DNA from: Candidatus Nitrosopolaris rasttigaisensis
GTDB taxonomy: Archaea; Thermoproteota; Nitrososphaeria; Nitrososphaerales; Nitrososphaeraceae
Direction: 5' to 3'
NCBI GenBank assembly: GCA_933226995.1
Contig: CAKOFP010000264.1
Location: forward strand, 1 to 7,965
Length of the DNA stretch: 7,965 nucleotides
Under the pieces are notes generated by a model, which searched no databases, had not been told where the DNA came from, and saw only the letters and a program-made list of their open reading frames with translations. Both the position numbers and the translations under genes were made by a program. This document shows positions 4,981 to 7,965 of this stretch, piece by piece. Numbering within the stretch: position 1 is the first letter of the stretch; each line of letters begins with the position of its first letter.

Positions 4981-5126
4981 AGATCCGAGTTGTCATATTT
5001 GTTAATAAGCTCACCGCAATATTGTACTGGTAAGAATCGTGACACCAAAGCGTATCCTTTTTCATTCATTCCATCTGTTACAGTTTGCCAACCAATATCT
5101 GCAATCTCCTCCTGTATATTTTTCAT
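4932..5126 (-). pseudogene. N-terminal remnant of a 2OG-Fe(II) oxygenase of the alkylation-repair neighbourhood
   Basis: From ATG 5126, residues 7-48 read 'EIADIGWQTVTDGMNEKGYA' then LVSRFLPVQYCGELINKYDNSDL. This matches the N-terminus of a bacterial 2OG-Fe(II) oxygenase family of about 220-240 residues (pattern W..L...L...GYA.L...L....C..L..LYD). Its genes are, as I recall, often found beside ada/alkA-type repair genes. After 'NSDL' (about 4983) the family should continue with an arginine-rich 'R..V.M.R.RFG.GEY.YF' segment and later HxD...H iron ligands. Instead 14 unrelated residues and a stop follow. The catalytic core is therefore absent and the product cannot be an oxygenase. The remnant starts 57 bases after the methyltransferase stop, consistent with an original repair operon. 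Confidence 0.55.
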
Positions 5127-5183
5127 TACTACCTAATTCTCTTGGTTAATTCATCCCCCTTACTATATGTCAGAGGAGTAGTC

Positions 5184-5552
5184 CTATTGTTTTTGAGGAT
5201 AGACTCTAACCTTCTTAAAATTGCTAACGATTTCATCTGTGAAGGATATTCCTTCTTCTTCAAGTAATTCTCTCTTTCTATCACTACCATAGAAGTACCC
5301 GCCAATCTTGCCATCTGACATCACTACCCTATGACATGGCACTTTAATGGGGTTCGGATTCCTGGCAAGTATTCTCCCCACTTGTCTTGAGGCCAAAGGA
5401 TTTCCGAGTGCTTTTGCAAGATCTCCATAGGTGGAAACCTTTCCTGCAGGTATTTTAAGTAACAGATCATAGACTTCACTATCCTTTATCGTACTTTGGG
5501 TTAGATTTTCGTCATCATATTTTAGATGCTTTTGATGATTTATGTTACCCAT
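5184..5552 (-). CDS. ogt: methylated-DNA--[protein]-cysteine S-methyltransferase (MGMT/Ogt-type)
   Basis: A 122-residue suicide repair enzyme that moves the alkyl group from O6-alkylguanine in DNA to its own cysteine. Visible motifs: 'IPAGKVSTYGDLAKALGNP' with the helix-turn-helix Tyr42, 'SRQVGRILARNPNP' carrying the arginine finger Arg56 and the hinge Asn65, and the active site 'IKVPCHRVV' with the acceptor Cys73. 'GGYFYGSDRKRELLEEEGI' is the C-terminal loop and helix. PCHR, not PWHR, shows it is a true acceptor and not an ATL protein. It consists of the DNA-binding/acceptor domain plus a short polar N-terminal extension, without the RNase-H-like N-domain or an Ada phosphotriester domain. 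ATG 5552 lies about 28 bases from a TATA box, so the mRNA is probably leaderless. Operator-like dyads overlap its start site, and the divergent neighbour encodes an RHH regulator. Confidence 0.9.
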   Translation of the reverse strand: MGNINHQKHLKYDDENLTQSTIKDSEVYDLLLKIPAGKVSTYGDLAKALGNPLASRQVGRILARNPNPIKVPCHRVVMSDGKIGGYFYGSDRKRELLEEEGISFTDEIVSNFKKVRVYPQKQ

Positions 5553-5554
5553 GT

Positions 5555-5573
5555 GCTATGATAGCATGATAGC
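5555..5573. promoter_or_regulatory. operator-like dyad over the MGMT transcription start
   Basis: GCTATGATAGC (5555-5565) is an inverted repeat (GCTAT-N-ATAGC), followed directly by another ATGATAGC (5566-5573), so GATAGC recurs 8 bases apart. It lies between the TATA box (5577-5585) and the MGMT ATG (5552), over the expected start of the MGMT transcript. Bound protein would be expected to block transcription. Confidence 0.55.
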
Positions 5574-5576
5574 GTG

Positions 5577-5585
5577 TATATAAAT
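5577..5585. promoter_or_regulatory. shared bidirectional TATA element
   Basis: TATATAAAT reads ATTTATATA on the minus strand, so it can be used in both directions. On the minus strand it is about 28 bases from the MGMT start codon (leaderless). On the plus strand it would start transcription near 5607, giving a short leader that contains GAGG (5630-5633), a Shine-Dalgarno-like element 7 bases before ATG 5641. A second plus-strand candidate is TTATATAC at 5617-5624, but that is only about 21 bases from the ATG. Confidence 0.5.
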
Positions 5586-5597
5586 CTATCTAGCTTC

Positions 5598-5611
5598 GCT
5601 ATCTTGATAGC
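5598..5611. promoter_or_regulatory. perfect dyad GCTATC-TT-GATAGC at the RHH transcription start
   Basis: GCTATCTTGATAGC is a perfect 6+6 inverted repeat made of the same half-site as the dyad at 5555-5573. If the shared TATA element drives the plus strand, this dyad covers the start site near 5607, placing one operator on each transcript start. Confidence 0.6.
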
Positions 5612-5640
5612 ATTAGTTATATACTCGTCGAGGGAATATC

Positions 5641-6351
5641 ATGTTGTTGGCACATACTCTGATTATTAGAGGATTTGATGATCAAGTTCATGAGCAGCTA
5701 GGAGAGATAGCGAATCACAGAGGAGTTTCTATAAATTCAATTGTAAAGGATGCTGTGGATAAGTGGTTAAAAAAGCAGCAATCAGTAGTACCTAGAAAAC
5801 ATGATCTAATAATCTACTCAGATGATGATTCTATGATACGAATGTTAAAGTCCATGGATAGGCTTGCCAAAGAATGTAACTTGTTTAAATGCTTCTTTGG
5901 ACCTCCCCACAGCCCTCCCACCTTACTTCTAACTAAACTTAAATGGTATGATGGTACGGTTGAGCCATATTACTATTCCTCTCAACAATCTAAAGACGGA
6001 CAGCAATTACAAATCCGAAGCCAGAAAAATATCATGAAATATTGTAGCAGAGTGATAGAAAATGTTGTTAAGAATGCTTCTAACGAACAAGTATGCTGCT
6101 TGGATTTTCTAATGAATGATGTGAAAAAATCTTCGCTAAAACAGGCTCTGGATATAGAGAAAGCTTATGACGACAATAGAATAGCTGGGTTAATGTACTG
6201 TGCATACAAGACTGATAATTTATTAAATTCGGAAATAAAAGACCTGATTGAACTGTTCGAAATGCATGATCAAATCTTTATACTAAAGAAGGATGAAGTA
6301 TACAAACTTCACTTAACCAAAGAAAATGTTCATAAGTTATTTCTAAGTTAA
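5641..6351 (+). CDS. ribbon-helix-helix regulator with a large unrecognised C-terminal domain
   Basis: 236 residues. Residues ~4-47 form an RHH DNA-binding unit: strand 'HTLIIRGFDDQVHEQL', helix A (GEIANHRG), 'VSINSIVKDAVDKWLKKQQ' as helix B. After a short basic linker, residues ~55-236 make a soluble alpha/beta domain. It opens with 'HDLIIYSDDDSMIRMLKSMD', has a Pro/His-rich loop ('CFFGPPHSPPTLL') and 'LKWYDGTVEPYYYSS', and ends with 'AGLMYCAYKTDNLLNSEIKD' and 'DQIFILKKDEVYKLHL'. The alternating strands and helices, with an aspartate triad after the first strand, suggest a sensory/ligand-binding fold, loosely recalling MEDS- or PLD-like sensor domains, but I cannot assign it. It is divergent from MGMT across an 88-bp region with matching dyads, so it is probably an autoregulator that also controls MGMT. 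GAGG precedes ATG 5641 at good spacing. Confidence 0.75.
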   Translation: MLLAHTLIIRGFDDQVHEQLGEIANHRGVSINSIVKDAVDKWLKKQQSVVPRKHDLIIYSDDDSMIRMLKSMDRLAKECNLFKCFFGPPHSPPTLLLTKLKWYDGTVEPYYYSSQQSKDGQQLQIRSQKNIMKYCSRVIENVVKNASNEQVCCLDFLMNDVKKSSLKQALDIEKAYDDNRIAGLMYCAYKTDNLLNSEIKDLIELFEMHDQIFILKKDEVYKLHLTKENVHKLFLS

Positions 6352-6647
6352 CCTAAGATAACAATCAAACAACAATTCAATATTCATGAGTATTGGGTGG
6401 AACAATTTTCAAAACATCTATCAAACCTTTAATTGCATGGTAATTTTGACATAACGCTTTGACTTCATTTTGGATTACTGAATGTAAGAATACATTCGTT
6501 GTGCTTTTGTCAGTTTACGATCTAAGGCAATATGACAATCACCATATAACATTTCCACAACAAGGACAGAACATACCATCATGGCGACAATAAACTTTAC
6601 ACCTTCTACAGAAATTTCTTACCAGCTTCGTAAACCTATAGACGAAT
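6352..6647. other. intergenic stretch of 296 bases with minus-strand gene debris
   Basis: There is no intact gene. On the minus strand three short frames succeed one another: a CPCC zinc-ribbon (6631-6539), then 'CHIALDRKLTKAQRMYSYIQ' ending at a TAA at 6475-6477. The third is 'NEVKALCQNYHAIKGLIDVL' followed by KIVPPNTHEY and a TGA at 6384-6386. All three look like real protein composition but lie in different frames, as expected for one small gene broken by frameshifts. No clear T-tract terminator follows either flanking gene. Confidence 0.4.
6539..6631 (-). pseudogene. zinc-ribbon remnant with CxxC...CPCC motif
   Basis: The minus frame reads 'NFCRRCKVYCRHDGMFCPCC' then GNVIW and stop (TGA at 6541-6539). 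CRRC...CPCC is a four-cysteine zinc ribbon, and the 'C..CKVYYRHDGMFCPCCG' pattern resembles small zinc-finger proteins that are abundant in Nitrososphaera relatives. The frame has no ATG, GTG or TTG before an in-frame TAG inside the kinase gene's 3' end. It ends right after the ribbon, where other frames continue with protein-like sequence. It is therefore read as a broken gene directly downstream of the kinase. Confidence 0.5.
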
Positions 6648-7965
6648 CTATTGATTCTCCTCTAGAGGCAGACCGAAGGAAAATGTGGCTCCTCTGCCAT
6701 CAGGGTTATTTTCGCCCCAGATTTTACCACCATGAGCCTCGATTATGCTTTTTGAAATGAATAATCCCAAACCCGTCCCTATTTCGGATTTTGAAGCAAA
6801 TTTTGTGAATAGTCTTGGTAATATTTCAGGGTGTATACCAGTACCTGTATCCTGTATCCTGACAAGAATCTCTAGGTTGTTATATTTTTTCTCTACAGCT
6901 ACAGTTATACTACCTTCCTTTGTAAATTTAATAGCATTACTCAGAAGATTCGAGATTACTTGATTAATCCTGCCTTTATCTGCTTCTACAAAGATATCTT
7001 TCTCGTGGGCTACTAATTGTAATTTTAGACTATGATCTTTATTTTCTTTAGCAATCTGATTGTTCGAGTCAGCCATGGCAGTTAGTATTATCTCTCTTAG
7101 ATTGAATAATTCTTTTTTTAGACCTAGTGATTTGCTTTCGATCTTTGTAATATCTAGAATATCTTCCGAAAGTCTTTCTAGTCTTTTTGCATTTCTGATT
7201 ATAACATCAAGATACTCCTTTTCTTCTTTTCCATGTCTTTGTTTTGAGCGGAGAACATGAGCTAATCCAAGTATTGGTTGTATAGGGGTACGTAATTCAT
7301 GAGCTGCTACGTTGATAAATTCATCCTTCATTTTATCAGCTTCCTTTAATTTTTGATACAATTCAGTTTGTGTCCATAGACTTTCAAATATTGAAGCATA
7401 AGACGACACGGTAGACAGGCTATTAGAGTAAGTTGCTAATCCAATTGCTTCATTTGATGTTTGTTTTGTATCATCCTTTAATTCTACAGCCAGAGAGTAT
7501 TTTTTGTCCACTATTAAGATAGTAACCTTGGTTTGTAAATGCGGTTGAATGTATCTCATGCCTATTTTTTCATTCGGTTGCTGTGCTTCTTCTTGCCCTA
7601 CCTTCAACTTTCGCGCTGTTTCTACAATTAGCTCATCCTCAGGTGTCAGGATCCTAACCTTTACTCCTCGTTCCGTTGCTGCTTCCTTTAATAACTGAAT
7701 TCCTCCTGCGGACTCTTGGCGATGAAATGCGTTAGCGGTAGAATACATCACCAGTATCTCTTCTATAGCTGTTTGTACAAGGCCGAAGCCAAGCTTTTGT
7801 ATTTCAACAGGGTCTTGAATGATCTCTATTCCTTCTGAGTCAGCTCCTTCTTCGATCGCTTTTATTCTCCCTTTGGCATCAATTCCATTTTTCCATATCT
7901 CGTCAAACAAAGAATTAAAGTGGTTGATATAGAGAGGCTCATTACTAATCAGGAAACTCTGACTA
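6648..7965 (-). CDS. sensor histidine kinase with PLD/TrmB-like sensor domain (N-terminus outside window)
   Basis: The frame is open to the right edge: upstream of the TTG at 7910 it still reads 'SQSFLISNEPLYINHFNSLF', a segment typical of thaumarchaeal kinases, so the gene continues outside. Numbering from codon 7910, residues ~45-180 form a soluble sensor ('EEILVMYSTANAFHRQ', 'VTILIVDKKYSLAVELKDD', ending 'SIFESLW'), resembling the PLD-like effector domain of TrmB-type proteins. A linker helix then leads to the H-box 'FINVAAHELRTPIQPILGL' with the phosphoacceptor His204. The ATPase domain has the N-box 'NQVISNLLSNAIKFT' (~316-330), G1 'DTGTGI' (354-359) and G2 'GTGLGL' (378-383), and ends in GLPLEENQ. 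No receiver domain is fused at the C-terminus, so the phosphate goes to a separate partner not seen here. No membrane helix is present in the visible part; any could lie outside. The signal is unknown. Confidence 0.9.
   Translation of the reverse strand, partial: SQSFLISNEPLYINHFNSLFDEIWKNGIDAKGRIKAIEEGADSEGIEIIQDPVEIQKLGFGLVQTAIEEILVMYSTANAFHRQESAGGIQLLKEAATERGVKVRILTPEDELIVETARKLKVGQEEAQQPNEKIGMRYIQPHLQTKVTILIVDKKYSLAVELKDDTKQTSNEAIGLATYSNSLSTVSSYASIFESLWTQTELYQKLKEADKMKDEFINVAAHELRTPIQPILGLAHVLRSKQRHGKEEKEYLDVIIRNAKRLERLSEDILDITKIESKSLGLKKELFNLREIILTAMADSNNQIAKENKDHSLKLQLVAHEKDIFVEADKGRINQVISNLLSNAIKFTKEGSITVAVEKKYNNLEILVRIQDTGTGIHPEILPRLFTKFASKSEIGTGLGLFISKSIIEAHGGKIWGENNPDGRGATFSFGLPLEENQ

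Noticed and set aside
5129..5314. Minus-strand 61-codon frame overlapping the MGMT 3' end
   Set aside because: It is in a different frame over the conserved MGMT C-terminus; its sequence has no motif and its overlap is explained by the real gene.
6745..7260. Plus-strand frames inside the histidine kinase
   Set aside because: They are antisense to kinase motifs (N, G1 and G2 boxes), with no promoter or domain of their own.

Overview
The window most likely comes from an ammonia-oxidising archaeon of the Nitrososphaerales type (Nitrososphaera or Nitrosocosmicus relatives). That is inferred from three things: archaeal TATA boxes about 25-30 bases upstream of start codons with little or no leader; a histidine kinase whose PLD/TrmB-like sensor ends in the 'FESLW' type motif of these archaea; and small proteins and fragments that resemble thaumarchaeal families (Arcadin-1-like, CPCC zinc ribbon, 'MTRAEKEQYVI' N-terminus). 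No rRNA, tRNA, CRISPR or complete insertion sequence was seen.

Layout. 2-277: 3' end of an unrecognised gene. 406-567: a GC-rich stem-loop and a PLD-like C-terminal scrap. 594-1146: an intact small gene (Arcadin-1-like) and a one-pass membrane peptide. About 1118-1369: a scrap of a secreted BNR/sialidase-like protein, ending tail to tail with a proteasome-fold (Ntn) gene on the minus strand (1359-1886) that has lost the N-terminal catalytic part. 1931-2904: an operator-rich promoter and a tight three-gene cassette (ribbon-helix-helix regulator, coiled-coil protein, small helical protein). 3151-3927: a decayed heavy-metal-associated domain, an array of heptamers spaced at 10-11 bp, and the first codons of a broken HTH gene.

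3928-5552, minus strand: a DNA alkylation-repair block in transcription order: an O6-alkylguanine methyltransferase (intact), a 2OG-Fe(II) oxygenase (only the first ~48 residues left), then a DNA-3-methyladenine glycosylase II derived from a bacterial Ada-AlkA-type fusion. The glycosylase is GC-rich and bacterial in character, unlike its AT-rich surroundings. A short plus-strand coding scrap is wedged between the last two. The methyltransferase diverges from a ribbon-helix-helix protein with a large unrecognised C-terminal domain (5641-6351). The 88 bp between them hold one central TATA element flanked by GCTAT/ATAGC dyads placed where each transcript should begin. I infer that the divergent regulator controls repair and itself. 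The window ends with a zinc-ribbon scrap and a histidine kinase (minus strand) that runs off the right edge.

Overall, about half the recognisable coding pieces are truncated. The region reads as a recombination-prone accessory island in which a few live, regulated units (the RHH cassette and the MGMT/RHH pair) sit among gene debris. All family calls come from reading motifs by eye; no database search was possible.
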